Shown: positions 1-7,123 of the stretch, piece by piece | Position numbering within the stretch: position 1 is the first letter of the stretch | Layout: each line of letters begins with the position of its first letter | Assembly (NCBI GenBank): GCA_010028775.1 | Contig: RHAF01000035.1 | Span: 1 to 11,520, forward strand | Source: Verrucomicrobiota bacterium | Lineage (GTDB): Bacteria; Verrucomicrobiota; Verrucomicrobiia; Methylacidiphilales; Verrucolacustridaceae | Direction: 5' to 3' | Length of the DNA: 11,520 nucleotides | Translations under genes and position numbers: made by a program | Notes under the pieces: generated by a model | Database searches by the model: none | What the model saw: the letters and a program-made list of their open reading frames with translations, nothing else | What the model was told of the DNA's origin: nothing

Positions 1-1394
1 AGGTTCTGCAGATCAGTTTCAAAACCGATTAGACCCCGGGTGGGAATCGCGGCACGGATGGAAGTGTTGTCTCCGTTGGGTTTCATGTCCTCGATCTCCG
101 CCTTGCGGCCCGCGAGGTTGCCCATGATGTCGCCGAGGGCGAAAGAGGGGATTTCGGCGTAAAGGGTCTCGATGGGCTCGAGAACCGAGCCATCTTCCGC
201 TTTCTGGAAAATGACCTCGGGACGAGAGACAAGGACCTCGAACCCCTCCCGGCGCATCTGCTCCAGCAGAATGGCAATCTGCATTTCCCCCCGGGCCTTG
301 ATTTCAAAGGTGCCGGCGTTTCCGCCGTCGACAAAGCGCAGGCTGACGTTGGTGCGAATCTCTTTTTCAAGCCGTTCCCGAAGGTGGCGGGCGGTGAGGA
401 ATTTGCCCTCGCGCCCGGCCAACGGGGAGTCGTTGACGAGAAACTGCATGTGGATGGTGGGGGGATCGATGGCGACGAAGGGGAGGGGGGCGCGATCCGG
501 CTTGTCCGCGATGGTGGAGCTGATTTCAGGCGTGGCCAACCCGGCCAAGCCGATGATGTCCCCGGCGGAAGCGCTCTCGATTTCAATCCGCTCCATGCCG
601 CGGTGGGAAAAAAGTTTGGTCACGCGTCCGGTCTCGGGTTTGCCCTCGGTGCTCAGGCAGGCCACCGGATCCCCCATCTTGACGGTTCCGGAGACGATAC
701 GCCCGATCGAGATGCGGCCCACGAAGTCGGAGTGGTCGAGATTCGCGACGAGGAGGGAAAAATGAGAGTTCAGCTCACCCGGAGGGGGCGGAACCACCGA
801 GAGGATGGTGTCGAAGAGGGGTTTCATGCCCGCTTCCTTGATTTCGGGGGTCACTTTTCCTTCCCACTTGGTGGTGGCGTAGCCCTCCTTGGCGGAGGCG
901 TAGATGGCCGGGAAATCCAGCTGCGCATCGGTGGCCTCGAGCTCGAGGAAAAGTTCGAAAACCTGGTCGAGAACTTTTTTCGGGTCGGCGTTTTCGCGGT
1001 CGATTTTGTTCAGGACAACGATCGGCTTGGCCCCGACGTTCAGCGCCTTGCGGAGAACAAACTTGGTCTGGGCTTGGGGGCCCTCGGCGGCATCCACCAC
1101 CAGAAGAACTCCGTCGATCATGCGGAGAATCCGCTCCACTTCGCCCCCGAAGTCGGCGTGGCCCGGGGTGTCCACGATGTTGACGCGGGTGCCCTGGTAT
1201 TCGAAGGAGGCGTTCTTGGCCTTGATGGTGATGCCGCGCTCCCGCTCAAGATCCATGGAATCCATCATCCGCTCGGCCACCACTTGGTTGGAGCGGAAGG
1301 TGCCGGCTTGGCGAAGCAGTTGGTCCACGAGAGTGGTCTTTCCATGGTCTACGTGGGCAATAATCGCAATATTTCTGAGATTTGTGTCTGCCAT
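1..1394 (-). CDS. typA: TypA/BipA translational GTPase (3' end cut by window edge)
   Basis: This is a ribosome-associated GTPase of the EF-G/LepA family, which supports ribosome assembly and growth under stress or cold. The visible 464 residues begin MADTNLRNIAIIAHVDHGKTT. All G-motifs are readable: G1 HVDHGKTT (about 14-21), switch I with RGITI (53-57), G3 DTPGH (75-79), G4 NKID (129-132) and G5 SAKEG (167-171). A beta-barrel domain 2 follows (around SDFVGRISIGRI), then the EF-G-like domain with GTFEIKARGEMQIAILLEQMRREGFE. TypA proteins are usually about 600 residues, so roughly 140 C-terminal residues lie beyond position 1. The ATG at 1394 fits the conserved TypA N-terminus, and no upstream Shine-Dalgarno is visible. 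The gene diverges from the AsmA-like gene across an 87-bp gap. LepA and EF-G are less likely because the TypA-style sequence between G4 and G5 and the following KWEGK segment match TypA. Confidence 0.96.
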   Translation of the reverse strand, partial: MADTNLRNIAIIAHVDHGKTTLVDQLLRQAGTFRSNQVVAERMMDSMDLERERGITIKAKNASFEYQGTRVNIVDTPGHADFGGEVERILRMIDGVLLVVDAAEGPQAQTKFVLRKALNVGAKPIVVLNKIDRENADPKKVLDQVFELFLELEATDAQLDFPAIYASAKEGYATTKWEGKVTPEIKEAGMKPLFDTILSVVPPPPGELNSHFSLLVANLDHSDFVGRISIGRIVSGTVKMGDPVACLSTEGKPETGRVTKLFSHRGMERIEIESASAGDIIGLAGLATPEISSTIADKPDRAPLPFVAIDPPTIHMQFLVNDSPLAGREGKFLTARHLRERLEKEIRTNVSLRFVDGGNAGTFEIKARGEMQIAILLEQMRREGFEVLVSRPEVIFQKAEDGSVLEPIETLYAEIPSFALGDIMGNLAGRKAEIEDMKPNGDNTSIRAAIPTRGLIGFETDLQN

Positions 1395-1403
1395 AAAAAT
1401 CCC

Positions 1404-1412
1404 AAAATAGCA
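1404..1412 (-). promoter_or_regulatory. Possible extended -10 element for typA
   Basis: Read on the minus strand, the sequence is TGCTATTTT, an extended -10 pattern (TGn followed by TATTTT). It ends 9 nt before the typA ATG, so transcription from it would start only 2-3 nt upstream of the start codon and the message would be nearly leaderless. No good -35 hexamer lies at normal spacing. The lack of a Shine-Dalgarno for typA is consistent with this reading, but the motif is short and AT-rich matches occur by chance. Confidence 0.25.
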
Positions 1413-1481
1413 GGTTTTTGGAGGAGAGCGAGGATTGTTTGGGATTGAGAGGGGGAAAAAGCTCTGGCAGGGTGATTTTCC

Positions 1482-2231
1482 ATGAAAACCCCCCGATACC
1501 TCATTGTCGTTGCCGCCTTGGCGGCGGTGGCCGGTCTGATGTTTCTCTACAACAGCAAGGATTGGTTGATACGCAACGCGGTGGTCAAGGCCACGGAGCA
1601 GGCCACGGGGGTGTCGGTGCATTTGGGGAGCTTACGGATCGAGCTGACCAAGGGGACGGGCTTGTTGAAGGATTTCCGCATGGGAAATCCGAAGGGCTTC
1701 AGCCGGGAGGATCTTCTCTCCGTGGGTAAGGGGCAGGTTACTTTGGATGTTGCCTCGGTGACGGGATCGTTGATCCGGGTCAAATCCGTGGAGATGGAAA
1801 ATGTGGGTCTACTTTTTGAGGGGAGCGGCAAAGCCAACAACATGAAGGCGCTGGAGGCGCAGGTGAACGCAAAATCCGCCGGTCCAAAAAATGCCAAGGA
1901 GGAGAAGTCCAAAAAAATCCGCATCGATTCCTTTGTGCTCAAGGATGTGAAGCTGGACGTGCGGATGTCGGGCATCGTCAAGGTCGGTAACCTGGATCTG
2001 GGCAACATCCGGATGAGCAATCTGGGTGGCCAGGACGGGGCGCCCCCCTCGGAAATCGCCGCCACCATCTCCAAGGAGATCACCTCCCGTGCCACAACGG
2101 CCGTCATCCGCAACATGGGCAAACTGGCGGAGCAGATGGGCATGGATGTGGCCAAAATTGGCGAAGGCTTCGGTTTGCCGACCGGGGTGTTGGAGGATGC
2201 CGCCGGATTTTTCCAGAACCTCTTCAAATAA
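1482..2231 (+). CDS. AsmA-like membrane-anchored periplasmic protein
   Basis: This 249-residue protein has a single N-terminal hydrophobic segment (about residues 6-22, LIVVAALAAVAGLMFLY), read as a signal anchor, and a mostly periplasmic remainder. The part after the anchor resembles the start of AsmA/TamB-type (chorein-like) proteins: an amphipathic helix (DWLIRNAVVKATEQATG), then repeating beta-strand phrases such as VHLGSLRIELTKGTGLLKDF, MGNPKGF, and IRVKSVEMENVGLLFEG. A lysine-rich linker (about 130-145) precedes another strand set (IRIDSFVLKDVKLDV), and the C-terminus looks helical. It is much shorter than true AsmA (about 600 residues), so it is a mini-member or only a structural relative. 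AsmA-like proteins are linked to outer-membrane lipid handling, but no specific role can be read here. A weak Shine-Dalgarno (AGGGTG) lies about 8 nt before the ATG. The lipoprotein gene begins 3 bp after the stop. Confidence 0.72.
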   Translation: MKTPRYLIVVAALAAVAGLMFLYNSKDWLIRNAVVKATEQATGVSVHLGSLRIELTKGTGLLKDFRMGNPKGFSREDLLSVGKGQVTLDVASVTGSLIRVKSVEMENVGLLFEGSGKANNMKALEAQVNAKSAGPKNAKEEKSKKIRIDSFVLKDVKLDVRMSGIVKVGNLDLGNIRMSNLGGQDGAPPSEIAATISKEITSRATTAVIRNMGKLAEQMGMDVAKIGEGFGLPTGVLEDAAGFFQNLFK

Positions 2232-2234
2232 TTG

Positions 2235-2702
2235 ATGCGTGCCCCGGGTCGCGCTTTAGGGGCGGCCGTGCTGGCCATTGTCCTGGGCGGATGTCTCTAC
2301 GAGCAGGCCAAGACGGCTGCCGATCAAATTGGAATCAGCCGATATGAAGATTTTGTCAACCAGTTCGGAGCGCCCAACGACACCGATCACACCTTGACGG
2401 GCAAGTTCAGGGCCACATGGAAAAGTTCCTTCACGAATTCCGAGGGGCACATCAGCACGGATCGCCTGATTCTGGTCTTTGGGGAGAGGGGTCTTTTGGA
2501 AAAAGTGACCTACAAGGACGGTGCAGACGAGCACGTTTTTATCAACTTCTTCAGCGGTTCGTTTACCTGCACCGAGAGGGGAAAATATCCCGGCGGGCCC
2601 GCTTGGCCGCGGGATGAATCCCATGGCAATTCGACGCCCGATACCGTTCAGGTTGTCCGGCCCGCTCCCCGTGGCATGACGCAAGGATGGAAAAGTCGTT
2701 GA
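2235..2702 (+). CDS. Small predicted outer-envelope lipoprotein
   Basis: This 155-residue protein starts with a lipoprotein signal: positive N-terminus (MRAPGR), hydrophobic stretch, and a lipobox LGGC with the candidate lipidated cysteine at residue 20. No second membrane segment is present. The mature part has short strand-like phrases (YEDFVNQFGAPNDT, LTGKFRATWKSSF, DRLILVFGERGLLEKVTYKDG) loosely recalling the SmpA/BamE type of small lipoprotein fold, but I do not recognise a family with confidence. The last 40 or so residues are rich in Pro, Gly and Arg and look disordered. The ATG at 2235 was chosen over the TTG immediately before it (2232). No Shine-Dalgarno is seen, so translation is probably coupled to the AsmA-like gene that ends 3 bp upstream. 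Its 3' end overlaps the start of the acyl synthetase gene by 16 bp, which supports one operon. Confidence 0.7.
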   Translation: MRAPGRALGAAVLAIVLGGCLYEQAKTAADQIGISRYEDFVNQFGAPNDTDHTLTGKFRATWKSSFTNSEGHISTDRLILVFGERGLLEKVTYKDGADEHVFINFFSGSFTCTERGKYPGGPAWPRDESHGNSTPDTVQVVRPAPRGMTQGWKSR

Positions 2703-4270
2703 TTCGGGCGAACTATGCTTTCGATTCCCTCGGAATGGCCTGTGTTAGGGGCCTTGCCCGCCATTGTGCACGGGTGGTTTTGGTTGATGGGGGAATGGGG
2801 GGAAGAGCGATCAGGGCAGGGGTCTTGTTGGGAGCCGGCTTGGCGCTTGGCCGGAGGTTAAAAAGGGAGGTCCCCGAGGAGCGGGTGGGAATTCTTCTTC
2901 CCCCGGGTGCGGGCGGGGCGATCGCCAACCTCGGTTGTGTCCTGGCAGGAAAGACGCCGGTGAACGTGAACTTCACTTCCGGCCGTGCGGCGGCGGAGTC
3001 CGCGGTCCGGCAGGCGGGCCTGCGGGCGGTGATCACGGCCAAGTCCATGGAGGAAAAGGTGGGGGAACACTTTCCCAGGGTCGGCAGAAAACTGGATTTG
3101 GCGGATCTTTTAAAAAAGGAGAAAAAGAAAGCGGTTTTTTGGTCTCTGCTGGCGGTGGTCCTGCCGGCCAGCTGGTTGGCGGTGGTGGCGGGAATTCCGC
3201 GGGAAGGCGGCGATCGTGAGGCAGGGCTTCTTTTCACCAGCGGAAGCACGGGGGAACCCAAAGGCGTGGTGCTGACCCATCGCAACATTTTGTCAAACTT
3301 AAGCCAGATTCAGGGGGTCCTCGGGAAACTGAATATCGGCTCGTTGTTGGGGTGTCTGCCACTCTTCCACAGTTTTGGATTCACGGTCACCCTGTGGTGG
3401 CCACTGGCCGGAGGGCCCCAAGTCGTGACCTATCCCAGCCCTCTCGATCCGCACGCGTTGGGGGAGGTGATCTCCGGACACGGCGTGGAGCTGCTGGTGA
3501 CGACGCCGACGTTTTTGCGGGCGCTGATGCGGCGGGCAGGAAGAGAGAAGCTGGAGGGCTTGCGGATGGTGGTGACCGGGGCGGAAAAGTTGCCGCCCTC
3601 CTTACGGGACGAGTTTGCCGAAAAAATCGGGGTAAAGGTTTTTGAGGGCTACGGGATGACGGAGGCTTCTCCGGTGGTTTCGGTCAACGTGCCAGGAGGG
3701 GAGCGGGCCGGGTCCGTGGGCAAGCCGGTGGGTGGCATGGAGGTCCGGACTGTGGATGAAATCAGTTGGCAAGTCTTGCCTTCCGGTCAGGCGGGGATTC
3801 TGGAGTTCAAGGGGCCCAATATCTTTCCTGGTTATCTTGGCCGGGCCGATCTTACCGAAAAGGTGCTCAAAGGCGGTTGGTATCATTCGGCCGACTATGG
3901 CCGTTTGGACGGGGACGGATTTCTTTTTATTGAGGGAAGAAGGGCCCGATTTTCCAAGGTGGGAGGCGAGATGGTTCCCCACGGCGTGGTGGAGGAGGAG
4001 CTGGCAAAATGGTGCAAACAAAAAGGACATGGTACCGAGGGGGCGCTGGAAGTGATGGTGACGACGGTGGAGGATGAGAGGAAAGGGGAGTCGCTGGTCG
4101 TGCTGCACGTGGTGGATTTGGATCCGGTGGAGGCCGAGAGGGCGTTGCGGGAGGCCGGGCTGCCCAACCTATGGATTCCGAAAAAATTCAGGCGGGTGGA
4201 GAAAATTCCCCTCTTGGCGAGCGGCAAGCTGGATCTGGCGGCGGCGCGCAAAATGGCGCAGAATGCCTGA
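2687..4270 (+). CDS. AMP-forming acyl-ACP/acyl-CoA synthetase, Aas-like, single domain
   Basis: This 527-residue enzyme of the ANL superfamily would activate a carboxylic (probably fatty) acid with ATP to an acyl-AMP and pass it to a thiol carrier. Visible motifs are the P-loop TSGSTGEPKG (184-193), LPLFHSFGF (224-232), GYGMTEASP (321-329), the hinge region HSADYGRLDGDGFLFIEGR (400-418) and the C-terminal catalytic lysine in ASGKLDL (511-517). The sequence after the hinge, RARFSKVGGEMVPHGVVEE, is close to what I know of the synthetase half of Aas (2-acylglycerophosphoethanolamine acyltransferase/acyl-ACP synthetase) rather than the GRxKD motif of FadD. The PlsC-type acyltransferase domain of bifunctional Aas is absent. 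A hydrophobic stretch (about 149-169) could attach it to the membrane. The start overlaps the lipoprotein gene by 16 bp. Its stop lies 6 bp before the tRNA-Arg gene. It may recycle fatty acids, or feed the facing polyketide operon (inference). Confidence 0.88.
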   Translation: MEKSLIRANYAFDSLGMACVRGLARHCARVVLVDGGMGGRAIRAGVLLGAGLALGRRLKREVPEERVGILLPPGAGGAIANLGCVLAGKTPVNVNFTSGRAAAESAVRQAGLRAVITAKSMEEKVGEHFPRVGRKLDLADLLKKEKKKAVFWSLLAVVLPASWLAVVAGIPREGGDREAGLLFTSGSTGEPKGVVLTHRNILSNLSQIQGVLGKLNIGSLLGCLPLFHSFGFTVTLWWPLAGGPQVVTYPSPLDPHALGEVISGHGVELLVTTPTFLRALMRRAGREKLEGLRMVVTGAEKLPPSLRDEFAEKIGVKVFEGYGMTEASPVVSVNVPGGERAGSVGKPVGGMEVRTVDEISWQVLPSGQAGILEFKGPNIFPGYLGRADLTEKVLKGGWYHSADYGRLDGDGFLFIEGRRARFSKVGGEMVPHGVVEEELAKWCKQKGHGTEGALEVMVTTVEDERKGESLVVLHVVDLDPVEAERALREAGLPNLWIPKKFRRVEKIPLLASGKLDLAAARKMAQNA

Positions 4271-4276
4271 AGTCAG

Positions 4277-4350
4277 GCGCTGTTAGCTCAATTGGATAGA
4301 GCATCTGACTTCGGATCAGAAGGCTAGAGGTTCGAGTCCTCTACGGCGCA
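4277..4350 (+). tRNA. tRNA-Arg (anticodon UCG)
   Basis: The 74-nt cloverleaf folds fully: a 7-bp acceptor stem (GCGCTGT with ACGGCGC, one T-G wobble), a D-arm GCTC/GAGC, an anticodon arm TCTGA/TCAGA with loop CTTCGGA (anticodon TCG at 4311-4313), a 5-nt variable loop, and a T-arm AGAGG/CCTCT with loop TTCGAGT. The discriminator base is A. The 3' CCA is not encoded (ATC follows), so it must be added by the nucleotidyltransferase. The anticodon reads CGA and probably other CGN arginine codons. The gene starts 6 bp after the acyl synthetase stop and ends 3 bp before the stop codon of the convergent oxidoreductase gene, so there is no room for its own intergenic promoter or terminator. Confidence 0.97.
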
Positions 4351-4353
4351 ATC

Positions 4354-5385
4354 TCAGCGGGTCAGACGAAAAAGCAGGGAGGAAAAGCCGGGGACCCATC
4401 GGACAAGGGACCAAGCCAGAGACTGAGGGAAAGGATCCAGCATGGCGTGCTGCAACCAGCGTGCATGACGAAGCCGGGAGGCGAAAGCATGATCAAGGAG
4501 GCGGCCCACTTTTTCCGCGGCCAAAGTCCATTCCATCCGTCCCCCCGACCATTCTTCCAGCGGTCCGGCAGCCAACCGTGCGCCCTCGATAGCCATGGAC
4601 ATGCCGTTGCCGGTGACCGGGGGGATCATGGTGAAGGCATCCCCCAACCGCAGGCCCGTATGATCCGAGGACTTCCGGGGAGCCAGGGAAAGGGCGGCAA
4701 CGGAACTAAAGGAGGAATCATCCCATTTGGCTTGGTGAAGCCTCCGATGCAGCAGAGATTCCGGTTCCCCACAAAGCCATCTTTTCCATGAAGTCGCGAG
4801 ATCAGGAACCGGATGGCGGGAGCGGAATAGCCCGCAAACGTTGACCTGTTCACCCTCGATGCGGCAAAGGCCGACGTATCCATGGGTGGACAAATGCATT
4901 TCTAGGCCGGCTTCGAGTGTGACGCCATGGGCGTGGGCTTTGAGCCCAAACCATCGCCATCCCTTCTCCACCTTCATTGGTTGGCGACCCGTGGCCAGGA
5001 CCGTTCCCTCCATGGGTTCGGTGGGTACACGGGTGTGGGTTTCGATGGTTCCTCCGGAACAGGAAAATTCCCCGGCAAGAAAACGATCGAATTCAAAGCG
5101 GGAAAGGCAAAGAGCAGGTTGGGGGAGTCGATGAAGTAGAAGAGTGGAGGGACCGCGGGCAATCACCAGATCACGCGACTCCACGGCCCCCAAGCTTCGG
5201 AGCTTGGATCGAAGACCGAGCGAGTCGAGAATTCGGAGGGCTCGCCCACTTAGGTATTCCCCGCAGACCCGGTGTCTGGGATAGGAGCCAGCCTCGTAAA
5301 GTTTGACCGGGACTTCCTTGCGTCGGAGAAGCAGGCCGAGAGTGAGGCCGGCTAAGCCTCCACCGACTATGGTGATGGCTTTCAC
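4354..5385 (-). CDS. FAD-dependent oxidoreductase, geranylgeranyl reductase-like family
   Basis: This 343-residue flavoprotein would oxidise or reduce the product of the polyketide synthase operon. The N-terminal Rossmann motif is VGGGLAGLTLGLLL with the dinucleotide-binding glycines at 8-13 and the ribose-binding Glu at 31. Next comes YPRHRVCGEYLSG (35-47), a variant of the PxxKxCG(G/E) signature of geranylgeranyl reductase-type and related FAD enzymes. The second FAD motif LGDAFTMIPPVTGNGMSMAIEGA occupies 247-269. The C-terminal part is helical and basic (ending FSSLLFRLTR), which could favour membrane contact. The start is GTG at 5385, sharing GTGA with the methyltransferase stop, so translation is probably coupled. 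Whether it is a monooxygenase (like the FAD enzyme of the Streptomyces srs alkylresorcinol operon) or a double-bond reductase cannot be decided from sequence. Confidence 0.85.
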   Translation of the reverse strand: MKAITIVGGGLAGLTLGLLLRRKEVPVKLYEAGSYPRHRVCGEYLSGRALRILDSLGLRSKLRSLGAVESRDLVIARGPSTLLLHRLPQPALCLSRFEFDRFLAGEFSCSGGTIETHTRVPTEPMEGTVLATGRQPMKVEKGWRWFGLKAHAHGVTLEAGLEMHLSTHGYVGLCRIEGEQVNVCGLFRSRHPVPDLATSWKRWLCGEPESLLHRRLHQAKWDDSSFSSVAALSLAPRKSSDHTGLRLGDAFTMIPPVTGNGMSMAIEGARLAAGPLEEWSGGRMEWTLAAEKVGRLLDHAFASRLRHARWLQHAMLDPFPQSLAWSLVRWVPGFSSLLFRLTR

Positions 5386-6077
5386 GAGCTTTTCTCGGCC
5401 GAGAAAAAATGGGTGAAGAGGCCGGATGCGCTTTCGGAAGTATGCCAGAGGGGGAGTTTCGGCCAGAGCTCCGAAAGTTCTTCATCCCGGAAACCGGCGG
5501 CCACGCTAACCCGGGAATCGTGGAGAGTGACGGGATGGCAGCCCAGGAGAGGGAGAAGACGGCAACCGAAAGAGGCCGGCCAGTTGCGCGCGGGTTCCGC
5601 AGCAGCAAAAAGGGGTGTGATTCTTGCGAGATGAAGGAAGAGTTCCCGGAGCTTTTCAACGGAAAGGTGATGAAGAAAAAGGTTGGAAAGAATCAGATCC
5701 GCGGGTGGGGCCTGGCGGGCCCATTCGAGGACTTCGCAGTCGATGATGGTTGGCAGCCAGTTCTGGCGACGTAGCTGATCGAGGCTGGAATCGGCAACCG
5801 AAGGTTGCCGATCCACAAAAAAGAGGCGGCTTCCCCCTCCCCCGGAGGGAAAGGCCAAGGGGAGAATGCGGCTCAGGAGGTGTCCATCTCCTGATCCGAG
5901 ATCGACCAAGCTGGAGGGGGGGCGGTTTGTATATTTTTCACGGAACCAACGGAGCCACAGTTTTTTCTGTCCAAGAATCGAATGAAGACGCTGGAGATCC
6001 CGGCGACTCGCCTGCGCATCGGGGTCGGAGGATGGAAGAGAGTCGAGGATTTCCGGGGTGATGCGGCGGGGATTCAT
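5382..6077 (-). CDS. SAM-dependent class I methyltransferase of the polyketide operon
   Basis: This 231-residue protein would methylate the polyketide product or an intermediate using S-adenosylmethionine. Motif I is LVDLGSGDGHLL (57-68), with an acidic end of strand 2 at FFVDRQ and motif II/III region PADLILSNLFLHHLS, typical of Rossmann-fold methyltransferases. The opening SSDPDAQASRRDLQRLHSILG resembles the leader of methyltransferases that accompany bacterial type III polyketide synthases. The start was set at the ATG at 6077, which shares ATGA with the synthase stop. A longer reading from 6140 is possible in frame, but its extra 21 residues overlap the conserved synthase C-terminus and look unnatural. 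The gene ends with a GTGA overlap into the oxidoreductase. An O- or C-methylation target (hydroxyl or ring carbon) cannot be told apart from the sequence. Confidence 0.83.
   Translation of the reverse strand: MNPRRITPEILDSLPSSDPDAQASRRDLQRLHSILGQKKLWLRWFREKYTNRPPSSLVDLGSGDGHLLSRILPLAFPSGGGGSRLFFVDRQPSVADSSLDQLRRQNWLPTIIDCEVLEWARQAPPADLILSNLFLHHLSVEKLRELFLHLARITPLFAAAEPARNWPASFGCRLLPLLGCHPVTLHDSRVSVAAGFRDEELSELWPKLPLWHTSESASGLFTHFFSAEKSS
5390..5407. repeat. 18-bp perfect palindrome inside the methyltransferase 3' end
   Basis: The sequence TTTTCTCGGCCGAGAAAA reads the same on both strands. In the operon RNA it could form a 7-bp stem with a GGCC loop, 4 nt before the GTG start of the oxidoreductase gene. 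It also encodes FSAEK near the methyltransferase C-terminus. It lacks a trailing U-run on the coding (minus) strand, so it is not a standard terminator. Confidence 0.6.
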
Positions 6078-7123
6078 GAACTGACATCGAGGAGTGCTCC
6101 GTAGCTGGAGAAGCCGGCTCCAAAGGAAGCAAGCCACCATGAGCCATCCGGCACGCCATTTTCCAAGGCCGATTGGAGGGCGAACAGGCAGGAGGGGCTG
6201 CTCATGTTTCCATGGCGGCGAAGGATTTCCGTGCTGTGCCGGGTGTCATTTTCGTGGAGGGAAAACTCGGAACGCAAGGCAGCGAGGACGTCGCGGCCCC
6301 CGGCATGCCAGATCCAGCCGGAGATATCCTTTTCCCTGAGTCCGGTCCGGTCGAAAACCGTGCGGGCGTGTTGAGCGGCCAAAGCGGGAACCTCGGGAGC
6401 CAAAAGATTGCGCAGAAGACCTCCCTGGTGATCGAAGCGAAGGTGGTCGCGATGTTCCGGGGCCAAGTGGGAGAATGATTTGACCCACCGAATCTTTCTG
6501 GTTGGAGAGGGCGATTCCGAAGAAAGGATGGTCGCGGCGGCGCCATCGCCAAAAAGGCAGGCACTGATCAACACGCCCGGATCGTCATCCAAAAAAGAGG
6601 CAGCCGAACAGATTTCGACGCAAACCACGAGGACGTTCCTGGCAGATCCCGAAGTGACCAAAGAGGAGGCTTGATGGAGAGCGGGGAGAGCGGCGCCGCA
6701 GCCCAACCCCACCAAGTCCAGAAAAGTGATTGAAGAAGCGAGGCCCAGTTTTTGGGAAAGGTAGCTGGTGAGTCCCGGACAGAGGTAGCCGGTGCAGGTG
6801 GCGACCAAGACGGCGTCGATCTCGGAGATTTGTAGTCCGGACTTTTGGAGGGATTGGCGAGCGGCGGTCTCGGCGAGGGCGGGGGCGTGTTGGCGAAAGC
6901 GGGCCATCATGGAATCAGGCTCGAAGACAAAGGCGTCTTCCACGCGCTCAAGCGCGAGGTGGCGCGTCTCGATCCCGTTGCGGTTGCCGAGGACCTTGCG
7001 GAGCAGGGCGCGGGAACGGGAGGTCAGCTGATGGAATTTCAAAGTATTTTCCAGCGCATGAAAAACCTCGTTTTGGGTGTAAGCCCGTGGTGGAACCGCT
7101 GTGCCGATGGAGTGGAGGTACAT
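6074..7123 (-). CDS. Type III polyketide synthase (chalcone/stilbene synthase family)
   Basis: This 349-residue condensing enzyme would extend an acyl-CoA starter with malonyl-CoA units and cyclise the chain to a pyrone or resorcinol. The Cys-His-Asn triad is readable: Cys142 in DLVGLGCGAALPAL, His273 in WIWHAGGRDVL and Asn306 in RHGNMSSPS. The N-terminus MYLHSIGTAVPP and the C-terminal SFGAGFSSYGALL are family-typical, as is the length (350-390). It lacks the DSG-type FabH sequence and the ACP-binding features that would make it a KASIII. It is the first gene of a three-gene operon, and its stop shares ATGA with the methyltransferase start. The upstream leader is pyrimidine-rich with no Shine-Dalgarno. 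Bacterial homologues in such operons make alkylresorcinols or alkylpyrones, and this is the best guess here. The starter length cannot be read from the sequence. Confidence 0.92.
   Translation of the reverse strand: MYLHSIGTAVPPRAYTQNEVFHALENTLKFHQLTSRSRALLRKVLGNRNGIETRHLALERVEDAFVFEPDSMMARFRQHAPALAETAARQSLQKSGLQISEIDAVLVATCTGYLCPGLTSYLSQKLGLASSITFLDLVGLGCGAALPALHQASSLVTSGSARNVLVVCVEICSAASFLDDDPGVLISACLFGDGAAATILSSESPSPTRKIRWVKSFSHLAPEHRDHLRFDHQGGLLRNLLAPEVPALAAQHARTVFDRTGLREKDISGWIWHAGGRDVLAALRSEFSLHENDTRHSTEILRRHGNMSSPSCLFALQSALENGVPDGSWWLASFGAGFSSYGALLDVSS

Noticed and set aside
384..1448. Long plus-strand open frame of 354 codons
   Set aside because: It lies antisense to typA, which has full GTPase motifs; the Gly/His/Asp-rich translation has no domain and is a shadow of the G+C-rich codon pattern.
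4331..4350. tRNA-Arg 3' end as an integration site
   Set aside because: I found no second copy of the tRNA 3' end in the window and no integrase, so there is no sign of an island here.
5390..5410. Rho-independent terminator on the minus strand
   Set aside because: The stem is not followed by a T-run on the transcribed strand and it lies inside an operon with a 4-bp gene overlap.
6078..6140. Earlier in-frame start for the methyltransferase
   Set aside because: The extra 21 residues overlap the conserved PKS C-terminus, while the ATG at 6077 forms a typical ATGA junction.
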